Part shown: positions 1 through 8,744 of the stretch, in pieces
How the letters are laid out: each line of letters opens with the position of its first letter
Position numbering within the stretch: position 1 is the first letter of the stretch
Assembly (NCBI GenBank): GCA_024637215.1
Contig: JAGXFM010000075.1
Span: forward strand, 1-51,382
Length of the DNA stretch: 51,382 nt
Direction of reading: 5' to 3'
Source: Sulfuricurvum sp.
Lineage (GTDB): Bacteria; Campylobacterota; Campylobacteria; Campylobacterales; Sulfurimonadaceae
Made by a program: the position numbers and the translations under genes
Notes under the pieces: generated by a model
Database searches by the model: none
What the model was told of the DNA's origin: nothing
What the model saw: only the letters and a program-made list of their open reading frames with translations

Positions 1-1
1 C

Positions 2-1123
2 ACCCTCAAAGACAACGATTCCGCCATCAAATGTGTCGTGTTCAAGGGCAACGCCGCACGCTTGAAATTTTCTCTCGAAGAGGGGGCGCATATCATCCTC
101 CACGGTGCATTAAGCCTCTACAAACCACGTGGCGAATATCAGATCAATGCGTTCAGTGCCGAACCTTACGGTGCGGGAGCTTTGGCGGTAGCGTTCGAGC
201 AGCTCAAACAGAAGCTGGAAGCCAAAGGGTACTTCGACCCGACACGTAAAAAAAGCTTTCCTAAATTCCCCCAAACGATTATTTTAGTTACTTCCGCGAC
301 AGGTGCAGCATTGCAGGATATGCAAAGAGTCGCCTCACATCGATGGCCGCTGGTAAAACTCATCGTTTTGGATGTATTGGTTCAGGGTTCGAGTGCGGCG
401 GGACAAATAGCCGATGCTCTCCGCTATGCCGATACCTTAAACGCGGATGCGGTCGTTGTCGGACGTGGCGGTGGAAGTATCGAAGATTTGTGGGCGTTTA
501 ACGAGGAAATCGTAGCTGATGCACTTTTCGCCATGAATACTCCCGTTATGTCAGCGGTAGGTCATGAGATCGACTGGGTCATTAGCGATTATGTGGCCGA
601 TATGCGCGCCCCGACACCGAGTGCTGCAATGCAGATGCTCCTTAGCGATCAAAACGAGCTATCTCAAAGTATCGATGAACTTCGCACCAGTGCTTATGGG
701 ATGATCACGCAACGGTTAGAGCGTAAACGCGAACAGCTCCTCTCGATGCAGGAAGCGTTTAAACGTCACGGGGTTGAACATCGTTTGGAAGTTCAACACG
801 AGTTGGTCAAAGAGCTAGGGGAGCGTTTAAATCGACAGATGACACAACGGTTAGAGCAAAGCCGACGGGAGATCATTCCCCTGATGGAGCGATTGAACCA
901 AAGTATCGAATCAACACTGCGACAAAAGCAGTTTATGATTACTCAGCTAGAGCAGGGGTTTACTGCCAATCATCCGAAAAATAAAAACAAAAGTGGATTT
1001 GCCCAAATCGCCCGGGAGGGGAAAGTGATCGATTTGGATGCGCTCAGTGTTGGGGATCGGTTTGAAGCGATGAATGAGCGGAGAGTCGTCCGCTCGGAAG
1101 TGGTAGAGATCGTTTCGATTTAA
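2..1123 (+). CDS. xseA: exodeoxyribonuclease VII large subunit, 5'-truncated by window edge
   Basis: The frame is open from the first bases, so the gene starts upstream of the window; about 373 C-terminal residues are present. The family forms the large subunit of exonuclease VII, which with XseB degrades single-stranded DNA to oligonucleotides in the cytoplasm. Visible marks are the catalytic-domain motif GRGGGSIEDLW near base 465, the segment PVMSAVGHEIDW soon after it, then a long charged helical region rich in Q, E and R, as expected for the coiled-coil part that carries the small subunits. The N-terminal OB-fold is only partly in view. The gene ends just before the convergent sppA. No xseB lies next to it in the window. 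Confidence 0.95.
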   Translation, partial: TLKDNDSAIKCVVFKGNAARLKFSLEEGAHIILHGALSLYKPRGEYQINAFSAEPYGAGALAVAFEQLKQKLEAKGYFDPTRKKSFPKFPQTIILVTSATGAALQDMQRVASHRWPLVKLIVLDVLVQGSSAAGQIADALRYADTLNADAVVVGRGGGSIEDLWAFNEEIVADALFAMNTPVMSAVGHEIDWVISDYVADMRAPTPSAAMQMLLSDQNELSQSIDELRTSAYGMITQRLERKREQLLSMQEAFKRHGVEHRLEVQHELVKELGERLNRQMTQRLEQSRREIIPLMERLNQSIESTLRQKQFMITQLEQGFTANHPKNKNKSGFAQIAREGKVIDLDALSVGDRFEAMNERRVVRSEVVEIVSI

Positions 1124-1126
1124 TTT

Positions 1127-1999
1127 TTATTGTAACGATACGCTCGGAAAGTACATGTGAGCCAAACTGGCTCCCTCTGCGGCGAACCGTTTAAAAAATT
1201 TATCCATCGGGTCTTCTTTATTCCAAATCGGTTCGCTCACTTTTGCCAGAGTTTCTACCCGTTTTTTGGCATTATACTCAACCCCGATACTGTCGATTAA
1301 TCCTACTTTTTTCGCTTGAGCGGCGGTAAAGATATGGGCATCGGCAAATTCACTGCTAAGTGCCGGATTGAGTTTACGAGCACGTGCGACATCGGAAACA
1401 AACATAGCGTAGGTTCCGCTGATCACTTTATCGAGCTCGGCACGTTCTACGTCACTCCACTCTCGATCAAATGTTCCCACTTGCTTGTAGGTTCCGGCAT
1501 GGACGGTTTGCGTTTTCACCCCCACTTTTTCCATAAGTTCGGAAAGATCAGCTCCTTGCATAATGACACCGATGGAGCCGATCATACTACCGGGATTGGC
1601 GATGATCTCATTTCCCCAAATAGCGGAATAGTACCCTCCGCTTGCCATAATCCCCGCCGCATAGACAACAACGGGTTTGGACTCCGTAAGCCGTTTGATT
1701 GCGTAGGCAATTTCAACGGAAGGGGCCACGGCACCGCCGGGAGAATCGATGCTAAAAAGGACCCCTTTGATATCAGGATTCTCACCGGCTTTGTCGATTT
1801 GTTCTACTATAGGGGTCGCGTCTAAAATCGGTCCCGTCAAAGATATTTTTTGAAGATTATGGGATGTCATCCCCTCATCCCCTGAGGGGAGAAGGAGCCA
1901 AATAACGAAGAGCACTAAGAGGGTAGCTTTAAAATGTTCTTGGATAAATTTGAGTCCCGATGCGAGGCAAGTGCCGATTTTTCTAATAATTTCCATCAT
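1127..1999 (-). CDS. sppA: signal peptide peptidase SppA (S49 family, short form)
   Basis: This 290-residue protein is a membrane-anchored serine protease of family S49 that degrades cleaved signal peptides. One membrane segment lies at about residues 24-38. The Ser/Lys dyad of the family is recognisable as S120 in the motif GIMASGGYYSA and K172 in GTYKQVG. The length fits the short, single-domain form (the E. coli protein is a tandem duplication of about 600 residues). Its ATG overlaps the stop of the upstream amidohydrolase (ATGA), so the two are translationally coupled. A second in-frame ATG follows directly. Campylobacter, as I recall it, has the same gene next to the amidohydrolase and aroQ. 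Confidence 0.93.
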   Translation of the reverse strand: MMEIIRKIGTCLASGLKFIQEHFKATLLVLFVIWLLLPSGDEGMTSHNLQKISLTGPILDATPIVEQIDKAGENPDIKGVLFSIDSPGGAVAPSVEIAYAIKRLTESKPVVVYAAGIMASGGYYSAIWGNEIIANPGSMIGSIGVIMQGADLSELMEKVGVKTQTVHAGTYKQVGTFDREWSDVERAELDKVISGTYAMFVSDVARARKLNPALSSEFADAHIFTAAQAKKVGLIDSIGVEYNAKKRVETLAKVSEPIWNKEDPMDKFFKRFAAEGASLAHMYFPSVSLQ

Positions 2000-3207
2000 T
2001 GTACTTTCTCCCCTTGGATATAAATGGATTCTATGACGTGAGGCTGTGTTATCAGATGAATCGGTAGTTGTTCATTAATGGGGTAATCGATTCGCACTAC
2101 TAAAATATCCGCATCATAAGCAGGAGCGATTGTACCACAATTGAGTTTCAATGCCTTCGCCGCATCGGAAGTGACACTCCTCCAAAGATCGAGTGCCAAA
2201 GAGAATAAGTTATCCTCGGCATGGATAAAAAGGGCAATTTTCATCTCTTCAAACAGATCGAGGGCATAGTTGGAACTCAGTCCGTCGGTTCCGCATACCC
2301 ACGGGATAGAGAATGAGTTAAGGCGGTTGATGTCAAGGACGCTGTTGCCTAAAAGGCGATTTGAGATGGGGCAATGAATAATGCTATGCCCGCCTGAAGC
2401 GATAGCAGAGAGCTCATTTTCAGTCGCTTGAACGACATGGGTAAAGAGGGTAGGTACTTCATGAAAATAGTTGATAAACTCTTGTGCCGTATTGGCGGCT
2501 TGGGTCTGTTTTAAGAAGTTTTGGAAAAACGAGGCAAACGGACCGCTGTTTGAATCAAGCCACTCTCGTTCTGCAGGACTTTCGAGTAAATGAGCGCTTA
2601 CACGCAACTTTTTCTCTTTTGCGTATTTGAGTGCTTTTTGGATCAATACCCGATGGACGGAGTAGGGGGAGTGGATGGCGATTGCGGGATGGAATCCTTC
2701 TCGTTTTAGCTCTTGAGAGGCAAAAAGGCGCTCTTGGAAGTTGGCATAAAGTGCATCGGCCATGGCGGGATCGGAGCCGATAAGTTCGTTAAAAAAGACG
2801 ACTTTCTGAGAGGCTTCAACACAAGAATTGAGATCGAATCCATACGAACTGACCGCACCGAATGCGGTGATACCGTTGGCGAGCATGGTCTCAATCGCAC
2901 GGGTTGTGCAATCGTCATTACATGCGTTGATGAGCTCATCTCGAGATGCGATAACGCTGGAGAGCCACGGCATAAACTCACCGTAAGTGAGATGGGATTG
3001 ATTGGCGGAAAACTCCAGATGGACGTGAGAATTGATAAGACCCGGAAGAAGAACAGAACCCTCTCCTAATTCAGTGCATTGTGCGCCGTAACATGAACGT
3101 AATTTTTCATTCGGTGTGACTTCGAGAATTGTTTTATCAAATACGATACCATGATCACGAAGAACGGTTCCATCCGTAAAAATAGCGTCACTTAATAGTA
3201 CTTGCAA
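1996..3207 (-). CDS. aminofutalosine deaminase-family amidohydrolase
   Basis: This 403-residue metal-dependent hydrolase belongs to the amidohydrolase superfamily. The metal-binding motif NSHVHLEF lies near residue 60, further histidines occur in AIHSPYS and SAHLLES, and a late catalytic aspartate is in WVCGTDGLSSN. Campylobacterota members of this group are linked to 6-amino-6-deoxyfutalosine deamination in the futalosine route to menaquinone (Helicobacter HP0267 is the example I recall). Substrate assignment here rests on lineage and family resemblance, so no symbol is given. The start is a TTG, supported by an AAAGG ribosome binding site seven bases upstream. It overlaps sppA by four bases. 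Confidence 0.85.
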   Translation of the reverse strand: MQVLLSDAIFTDGTVLRDHGIVFDKTILEVTPNEKLRSCYGAQCTELGEGSVLLPGLINSHVHLEFSANQSHLTYGEFMPWLSSVIASRDELINACNDDCTTRAIETMLANGITAFGAVSSYGFDLNSCVEASQKVVFFNELIGSDPAMADALYANFQERLFASQELKREGFHPAIAIHSPYSVHRVLIQKALKYAKEKKLRVSAHLLESPAEREWLDSNSGPFASFFQNFLKQTQAANTAQEFINYFHEVPTLFTHVVQATENELSAIASGGHSIIHCPISNRLLGNSVLDINRLNSFSIPWVCGTDGLSSNYALDLFEEMKIALFIHAEDNLFSLALDLWRSVTSDAAKALKLNCGTIAPAYDADILVVRIDYPINEQLPIHLITQPHVIESIYIQGEKVQ

Positions 3208-3303
3208 TTTTGGACCTTTGATACTGATTTTTAAAAGATAAAGTATAGCGAAATGAGCTTTAGGGCAATCGAATTTTTCGAAGATGAAAGCGATTTAGTT
3301 CCT

Positions 3304-3326
3304 TATAATATAGAACCTCTTATAAT
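3304..3326 (+). promoter_or_regulatory. two tandem TATAAT -10 boxes upstream of aroQ
   Basis: Perfect TATAAT hexamers occur at 3304-3309 and 3321-3326, 17 bases apart, before the aroQ start at 3360. Campylobacterota sigma-70 promoters are defined mainly by the -10 box, so either could start the long aroQ-to-mnmA operon. An AAGG ribosome binding site lies at 3348-3351. No clear -35 hexamer was identified. Confidence 0.55.
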
Positions 3327-3359
3327 CTATCCTTAAAACAGAAGATCAAGGTTTAATCA

Positions 3360-3845
3360 ATGAAAATAGTCGTTATCCAAGGGCCAAACCTCAATATGTT
3401 AGGGGTTCGGGAACAGCAAGTATACGGGCCGATGCGTTTAGAACAGATTCATGCCCAAATGAAAGATGTCGCAACCCAAAACGGTGTAGAGATTGAGTTT
3501 TATCAAAGTAACTTGGAGGGGGAAATTGTTGACCGTATCCAAGAGTGTTACGGGGATGCAGACGGGATCATCATTAATCCTGCCGCCTACACCCACACAT
3601 CGATTGCGATTCGTGATGCGATCAGTGCGGTGAATCTTCCGACCATTGAAGTACATATCAGCAATATCTATCGTCGTGAAGAGTTTCGTCAAAAAAGTAT
3701 GACAGCCCCTGTATGTACCTCTTCGATTATCGGTTTCGGCCCTTTCGGATACCATTTGGCGATGGTGGGGATGATGCAAATTTTGAGCGAAATTAATGCA
3801 ATGCGTCAAGCCGCTTCGGCGCAGCAAAGTGCGGTAGAAGAGTAA
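3360..3845 (+). CDS. aroQ: 3-dehydroquinate dehydratase, type II
   Basis: This 161-residue enzyme converts 3-dehydroquinate to 3-dehydroshikimate in the shikimate pathway. Type II hallmarks are present: GPNLNMLG at residues 8-15, the flexible loop tyrosine near residue 22, [27 protein letters not shown] and EVHISN with the catalytic histidine. The length is slightly more than the usual 145-150 residues because of an alanine- and glutamine-rich C-terminal tail. It is the first gene of a compact operon; folK follows after three bases. Confidence 0.96.
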   Translation: MKIVVIQGPNLNMLGVREQQVYGPMRLEQIHAQMKDVATQNGVEIEFYQSNLEGEIVDRIQECYGDADGIIINPAAYTHTSIAIRDAISAVNLPTIEVHISNIYRREEFRQKSMTAPVCTSSIIGFGPFGYHLAMVGMMQILSEINAMRQAASAQQSAVEE

Positions 3846-3848
3846 GGA

Positions 3849-4415
3849 ATGCCATTGTGCCGTGTTCTCAATAAGAGTCTTAGCATTTATGTGGATCACA
3901 ATTTTCCTAAAGTACTTCGAAAAGTCCACGGTTATCGTTATCGTGCCTTGATCGGGGTAGGGGGAAATATCGGAGATGTAAAGCGGCGTATGAACCATTT
4001 ATGGATCTATTTGTGTCGTTCGTCTTTGCTCACCCCTCTAAGAAGCGGAGTGATTCTCACTAATCCTCCGTTTGGATACACTGAACAAAGTGATTTTGAC
4101 AATACGGTCATTGAGATTGCTACTTCATTGGAGCCTAAAGCTCTTTTACGGTTGATTTGGCGGATCGAAAAACGTTTTGGGCGGCGTCGCAGTTTTGCGA
4201 ATGCGCCGAGGACGTTGGACTTGGATATACTATTCTTTGGGGATCGAGCCGTTCGAACCAAAGAGTTGAGTATTCCCCACCCTCATTGGAATGAGCGGCT
4301 CAGTGTGATGATTCCGCTTGGAAGTATGATCCAAAAGAAAGCACCTAAGCGTGTTTGGGCACACCGCCGAGGTGAACCAAGTGTTAACGTAGCTAATCGG
4401 TATTTATTCCGATAG
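3849..4415 (+). CDS. folK: 2-amino-4-hydroxy-6-hydroxymethyldihydropteridine pyrophosphokinase
   Basis: HPPK transfers pyrophosphate from ATP to 6-hydroxymethyl-7,8-dihydropterin, one step before dihydropteroate synthase in folate synthesis. Family signatures are GVGGNIGD near residue 36, the phenylalanine/asparagine pair in SDFDNTVIEI, and the ATP/Mg motif RTLDLDILFFGD followed by PHPHWNER. At 188 residues it is longer than the usual 160 or so: about 30 N-terminal residues precede the core. A later start cannot be excluded, but the given ATG sits three bases after aroQ and keeps the operon spacing. In Campylobacter it also sits between aroQ and flhF. Confidence 0.92.
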   Translation: MPLCRVLNKSLSIYVDHNFPKVLRKVHGYRYRALIGVGGNIGDVKRRMNHLWIYLCRSSLLTPLRSGVILTNPPFGYTEQSDFDNTVIEIATSLEPKALLRLIWRIEKRFGRRRSFANAPRTLDLDILFFGDRAVRTKELSIPHPHWNERLSVMIPLGSMIQKKAPKRVWAHRRGEPSVNVANRYLFR

Positions 4416-4434
4416 CGTTTTAAATGGAGATAAA

Positions 4435-5697
4435 ATGAAAATTTTGACATTTAGCGGTGCCACCCCTGCTGAAGCGCTAAAAAAAGCGCAGTTGGAGGTT
4501 GGCGAAGAGGCGATGTTAATCGAGACACGCGAAGTGCAAAAGAAATCACTCGGTAAAAGTGCTTTGTATGAGATTGTAGTCGGGGTTGAAGAACATACTA
4601 TTCCTAAAACAAAATCTAAAATCGAAGAGCCTTTAATGAAACAGCGTCCGCTGGCACAAAAAAGCAGTGATGTTCTTTATAATATCTCCGAAGCGGCCAA
4701 ACAAATCTCTAAAATTGCGGAAGTCACCGAAGAAGAGCGTGTGCCTCGACATACACCGATTCGGGAAAGTGAAGATCTTAAGCGGATCAAAGAGGAGATC
4801 GAAAAACTAGGGGATAAAGTCAAACTGATCCAAAATATGTTTTGGTCTGAAAAATCGCCGAAAACGACGGCGGCTATTCCCCCTGAATTTGCAGAGATTT
4901 ACCGTCTTGCCCAACAAAGCGGAATGGATCAGGGACATCTTGATGAGATTATGCACCTCACACTGGAACATATGCCCTCAAAAATGAGAGAGAGTTCCGA
5001 AACCGTTAAGCGCTATTTTCAGGTATTGATGCGTAAAATGATTCCGGTACGCCTCGAAACATCGCCGAAACCGGGTGGTAAAAAAGTGATTATGCTCGTA
5101 GGCCCTACCGGTGTCGGGAAAACGACTTCGATTGCGAAGTTGGCGGCACGTTTTTCGTATCTGTTGGAGAAGAAATATAAAGTGGGGCTAGTGGTACTCG
5201 ATACCTACCGTATCGGAGCGGTAGAGCAGCTGATGCAATACGCACGGATGATGAAACTGGGGATCGAAACGGTAGTGGATCCTCCAGAGTTTTCAAGTGC
5301 CCTTAACGCTTTACGCTACAGTGATTATATTCTAATCGATACGATGGGCTCTTCCCCGTACGATAAAGGGAAAATCGAAAAAATTTACGAATGTCTGCGT
5401 GATAATAATACCGATTACAGCGTAGATGTCGTATTGGTTATGCCAAGCTCGATTAAATACGATGATCTCAAAGCAACCTATGAGAATTTTGCCCCATTGG
5501 GGATCGATACGATGATGTTTACGAAACTTGACGAGACCAGAGGTTTCGGAAATATCTTCTCACTCGTGTATGATACTAAAGTTCCGATTAGCTACTTTTC
5601 GGTAGGGCAGGAAGTTCCTGAAGATTTGGTAGTTGCGACGAGTGATTTTTTAGTCGAATGCCTTATGAACGGCTTCGGCAAAGGTGAAGATGCATGA
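4435..5697 (+). CDS. flhF: flagellar biosynthesis GTPase FlhF
   Basis: FlhF is an SRP-family GTPase that recruits the first flagellar components to the cell pole and, in Campylobacterota, is needed for sigma-54-dependent flagellar transcription. The 420-residue protein shows the expected order: N-terminal B domain to about residue 120, an N domain of helices, then the G domain with the P-loop GPTGVGKTTSIAKLAARF near residue 223, DTYRIGAVEQL and TKLDETRGFG. An AGATAA-rich spacer of 19 bases separates it from folK. It overlaps flhG by four bases (ATGA), matching the FlhF-FlhG partnership. Confidence 0.96.
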   Translation: MKILTFSGATPAEALKKAQLEVGEEAMLIETREVQKKSLGKSALYEIVVGVEEHTIPKTKSKIEEPLMKQRPLAQKSSDVLYNISEAAKQISKIAEVTEEERVPRHTPIRESEDLKRIKEEIEKLGDKVKLIQNMFWSEKSPKTTAAIPPEFAEIYRLAQQSGMDQGHLDEIMHLTLEHMPSKMRESSETVKRYFQVLMRKMIPVRLETSPKPGGKKVIMLVGPTGVGKTTSIAKLAARFSYLLEKKYKVGLVVLDTYRIGAVEQLMQYARMMKLGIETVVDPPEFSSALNALRYSDYILIDTMGSSPYDKGKIEKIYECLRDNNTDYSVDVVLVMPSSIKYDDLKATYENFAPLGIDTMMFTKLDETRGFGNIFSLVYDTKVPISYFSVGQEVPEDLVVATSDFLVECLMNGFGKGEDA

Positions 5698-6566
5698 ACC
5701 ATCAAGCGTCCAAACTTGAGGCCCTTGTTAATCAAAACCGAAGTACGGTAGCGAAAAAAACGCGATTTATCGCCATAACAAGCGGCAAGGGTGGAGTTGG
5801 AAAAAGTACGATCAGCTCAAATATGGCCTATGTAATGGCAAAGTATGGGCTGAAAGTCGGGATATTTGATGCGGATATCGGACTTGCCAATCTTGATGTT
5901 ATGTTTAACGTCAAAATCAAAAAAAATATTTTGCATGTCCTCAAAGGGGAAGCAACCGTTGAGGAGATATTGGTTCCGATTGAGCCGAATTTAGTATTAA
6001 TTCCCGGAGAGAGCGGGGAAGAGATTTTCAAATACGCATCGGGCGGATTGTTTGAGCGGTTTATGGATCAAGCCAATGTTTTGGATGATTTGGATGTGAT
6101 GATTATCGATACGGGTGCGGGGATCGGAGAGCATATCCAGCTTTTTTTACGTGCGTGTGATGATGTCATTGTAGTGACGGTACCCGATCCTGCGGCAATT
6201 ACCGATGCCTATGCTACAATCAAGGTAACGGCACGTTTACGTAATGAAATCAATGTTATCATGAATCAAGTCCGTTCTCCTAAAGAAGCGGAAAGTTTAT
6301 TTGAAAAGATTCATAAAGTCGCAGCAGCTAATATCGGAGGCTCATTACAGTTAAGTTATTTAGGACAGATTTCAAGTGATCCTAAAATTTCGATGAGTGT
6401 TAAAAAAAGAGCCCTATTTTCTCGTGATTTTCCTACCGCAACGCCAACAAATGAATTAGAGCAGATTGTTAAGCGGATCGCCAAAAAATTGGAACGAAAC
6501 GTGCTAGTAGATCCCAAAGATAGCGGGTTAGGTGGGCTGTTTAAACGTCTAATGGAACATTTTTGA
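5694..6566 (+). CDS. flhG: flagellar number regulator FlhG (MinD/ParA-type ATPase)
   Basis: This 290-residue MinD-like ATPase stimulates the FlhF GTPase and limits flagellar number; in Campylobacter it also affects division placement. The deviant Walker A motif SGKGGVGKST is at residues 30-39, followed by DADIGLANLDVM and IIDTGAGIG. The N-terminal HQASKLEAL segment resembles the DQAxxLR helix that activates FlhF. The C-terminus ends in a basic, amphipathic-looking stretch (GLFKRLMEHF) suited to membrane association. Confidence 0.95.
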   Translation: MNHQASKLEALVNQNRSTVAKKTRFIAITSGKGGVGKSTISSNMAYVMAKYGLKVGIFDADIGLANLDVMFNVKIKKNILHVLKGEATVEEILVPIEPNLVLIPGESGEEIFKYASGGLFERFMDQANVLDDLDVMIIDTGAGIGEHIQLFLRACDDVIVVTVPDPAAITDAYATIKVTARLRNEINVIMNQVRSPKEAESLFEKIHKVAAANIGGSLQLSYLGQISSDPKISMSVKKRALFSRDFPTATPTNELEQIVKRIAKKLERNVLVDPKDSGLGGLFKRLMEHF

Positions 6567-6637
6567 TCCACTGTGTTTGTACGGGTAGGGCAAATACTGC
6601 TTTTTAGGATAGACAGCTACGAGAAGGATAGAAAGAT

Positions 6638-6961
6638 ATGCGGGGTTCGAATTTTGTCTCTTTTCTAACGGTACAGGGGTTTTTTATCGGTATCGTTTTT
6701 GGGATATTACAATCGGATTCTGCGGAGAGCTTTTTGGGATATGTTCTCCTCATTAGCCTCTTTTTTTATCTTTTTGCCCATTTATGTGTGGGCTTCTTTT
6801 TCCAATCGTTGGGGATTAAAGCGCAATCTTTTCCTAAAAAAGCACATGAACATAATCTCGATTTCTTTGTGCGTGAAATTAATAAGCGTGAACAGTTTAT
6901 TGACGCTTTTTACACGCACAAATCAGAGTTACTTGATGATCAAGGACGGGGGCAAGGATGA
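6638..6961 (+). CDS. conserved small membrane protein between flhG and fliA
   Basis: This 107-residue protein has two likely membrane segments (about residues 7-24 and 33-57) and a charged, helical C-terminal half of about 45 residues. I do not recognise a functional family. The same position in Campylobacter is occupied by a small uncharacterised protein (Cj0062c, from memory), which argues for a real gene tied to flagellar control. GAAGGA lies upstream of the ATG at a suitable distance, and the stop overlaps fliA by four bases, so the two are coupled. A 71-base gap to flhG holds no clear promoter. Confidence 0.8.
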   Translation: MRGSNFVSFLTVQGFFIGIVFGILQSDSAESFLGYVLLISLFFYLFAHLCVGFFFQSLGIKAQSFPKKAHEHNLDFFVREINKREQFIDAFYTHKSELLDDQGRGQG

Positions 6962-7650
6962 GCGGTACCAATGCTTATACGCAAGAGTTAAAACACCGTG
7001 AAGATCAACTTGCTATTCAATTTCTTCCGGCGGTAAAAGCAATGTCGTTCCGTCTTAAAGAACGGCTACCGAGCTCTATCGATTATATGGATCTCTGCGC
7101 CATAGGGACTGAAGAACTTGTCAAACTGGCACGCCGCTACGATGAGAGCCAAAATGATTCTTTTTGGGGTTATGCCAAAACACGGGTGTATGGAGCAATG
7201 CTCGATTATCTCCGTTCTCTCGATATGGTAAGCCGCTCCAGTCGGCGGTTGATCAAAGAGATCGATCATGCTATCGAAGTTTATATGGCGGATCATGATG
7301 ATGAACCCAGCGACAGTGAACTCGCTGAGATTTTAGGTATTGAGCAGGAAAAAGTACGCGAAGCGCGTATCGCTTCCGATATTTATACCGTACTGCCGTT
7401 GGATGATCAGTTAGGGACACCTGAAGAGGGTGGCGTGTTGGAGCGGTTGGAGCATGAAGATCTAATCGAGAGTATTCAAGAAGTTCTGATGGGCTTTGAA
7501 GAGCGTGAACAGATTATTATCCAACTCTATTATTTTGAAGAGTTGACGCTTAAAGAGATCAGTGAAATTGTCAATATTACCGAGTCAAGAATTTCGCAAA
7601 TTCACAAATCGGTTATTCGACGAATTAAAGAAGCGGTAGGAGGGCAGTAA
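6958..7650 (+). CDS. fliA: flagellar RNA polymerase sigma factor FliA (sigma-28)
   Basis: The 230-residue protein has the layout of sigma-28: region 2 (YMDLCAIGTEELVKLARRYDE through GYAKTRVYGAMLDYLRSLD), region 3 (DHDDEPSDSELAEILGI) and region 4 with the helix-turn-helix LTLKEISEIVNITESRISQIHKS. It directs RNA polymerase to late flagellar genes such as flaA and is held by FlgM until hook completion. The ATG overlaps the preceding membrane-protein gene, and the TAA shares its last base with the fliM start. Confidence 0.96.
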   Translation: MSGTNAYTQELKHREDQLAIQFLPAVKAMSFRLKERLPSSIDYMDLCAIGTEELVKLARRYDESQNDSFWGYAKTRVYGAMLDYLRSLDMVSRSSRRLIKEIDHAIEVYMADHDDEPSDSELAEILGIEQEKVREARIASDIYTVLPLDDQLGTPEEGGVLERLEHEDLIESIQEVLMGFEEREQIIIQLYYFEELTLKEISEIVNITESRISQIHKSVIRRIKEAVGGQ

Positions 7651-8744
7651 TGGCTGATATATTATCACAAGAAGAGATTGATGCCCTTTTAGACGTTGTT
7701 GATGATGAGGGTGATGGGGTCTTAGAATCGAACGAAGATCCACTATTTCCCCAACGTCAAATTACCCTTTACGATTTCAAACGTCCTAACCGTGTCTCTA
7801 AAGAGCAGCTTCGTGCATTTCGCGGTATCCATGATAAGATGGCCCGCTCTATTGCATCACAGATTTCGGCAATCATGCGCTCCATTGTTGAAATACAGCT
7901 TCACTCCGTCGATCAGATGACCTATGGTGAGTTTTTGATGTCCCTCCCCAATCCGACCAGCTTTAACGTTTTTTCGATGAAGCCATTGGAAGGAAACGGG
8001 GTATTAGAAATTAACCCCTCTATCGCGTTTCCGATGTTGGATCGTATTTTGGGTGGAAAAGGGGAACCTTTCGAAGCCAATCGCGAATTTTCCGATATCG
8101 AACTCTCCCTTTTTGAGACGATTTTACGGGTAATGATGGGGACGCTTCGTGAAGCATGGGGACCGGTTACCGATCTCTATCCTCAGGTAGAGTCGAAAGA
8201 ATCGAGCCCGAACGTTGTTCAGATCGTTGCTCAAAATGAGATCGTCGTTATGGTCGTTATGGAGATTATTATCGGGCACAGTTCGGGGATGATGAACATT
8301 TGTTATCCCGTTATTGCATTGGAACCGGTATTGCCGAAACTCGCTAGCCGTGATCTGATGCTTAATGAAACCAGTTCGAAAAAAAGCCGTAATCAAGAAC
8401 TTCAAGTCCTTCTAGGAGGGGCGCACGTTAATGTTGAAGTGAACCTTGGGGAAGCGGAATTAAGTCTCCATGAGCTTTTAGACTTAGGTGAGGGCGATAT
8501 AATTCGGCTTAATATTCCTGCTGATGATGTCGTCAATGTCAGCGTAGACGGAAAAGCACGCTTTGTCGGGCAGATGGGATTGCGGCGATTTCATAAATCG
8601 ATACAGATTACTTCTCTTATCGATACTGAAAAAGATGCGGTCAAACGGGCGCTTAAAGAGTTTGAAACGAAACGAAAAGCGCGTATCAGCGGGGTTAAAG
8701 AGATGATACGCGGACCAATAGAAGAGGAGGATGAAGATGAGTGA
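7650..8744 (+). CDS. fliM: flagellar motor switch protein FliM
   Basis: FliM (364 residues) forms the middle of the C-ring, binds phosphorylated CheY and passes the switching signal to FliG. The N-terminal CheY-binding peptide LSQEEIDALL is at residues 5-14. The central CheC-like domain carries HSVDQMTYGEFLMSLPNPT, and a SPOA domain follows at roughly residues 245-320 (NVEVNLGEAELSLHELLDLGEGD). The end is acidic (EEEDEDE). The coding end overlaps fliY. Confidence 0.96.
   Translation: MADILSQEEIDALLDVVDDEGDGVLESNEDPLFPQRQITLYDFKRPNRVSKEQLRAFRGIHDKMARSIASQISAIMRSIVEIQLHSVDQMTYGEFLMSLPNPTSFNVFSMKPLEGNGVLEINPSIAFPMLDRILGGKGEPFEANREFSDIELSLFETILRVMMGTLREAWGPVTDLYPQVESKESSPNVVQIVAQNEIVVMVVMEIIIGHSSGMMNICYPVIALEPVLPKLASRDLMLNETSSKKSRNQELQVLLGGAHVNVEVNLGEAELSLHELLDLGEGDIIRLNIPADDVVNVSVDGKARFVGQMGLRRFHKSIQITSLIDTEKDAVKRALKEFETKRKARISGVKEMIRGPIEEEDEDE

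Noticed and set aside
1316-1825. 169-codon plus-strand frame inside sppA
   Set aside because: It is the mirror of the sppA coding strand; the SppA catalytic motifs are intact on the other strand.
3438-3998. 186-codon open frame on the minus strand across aroQ and folK
   Set aside because: It is antisense to two well-supported genes, crosses their junction, has no ribosome binding site and encodes no recognisable domain.
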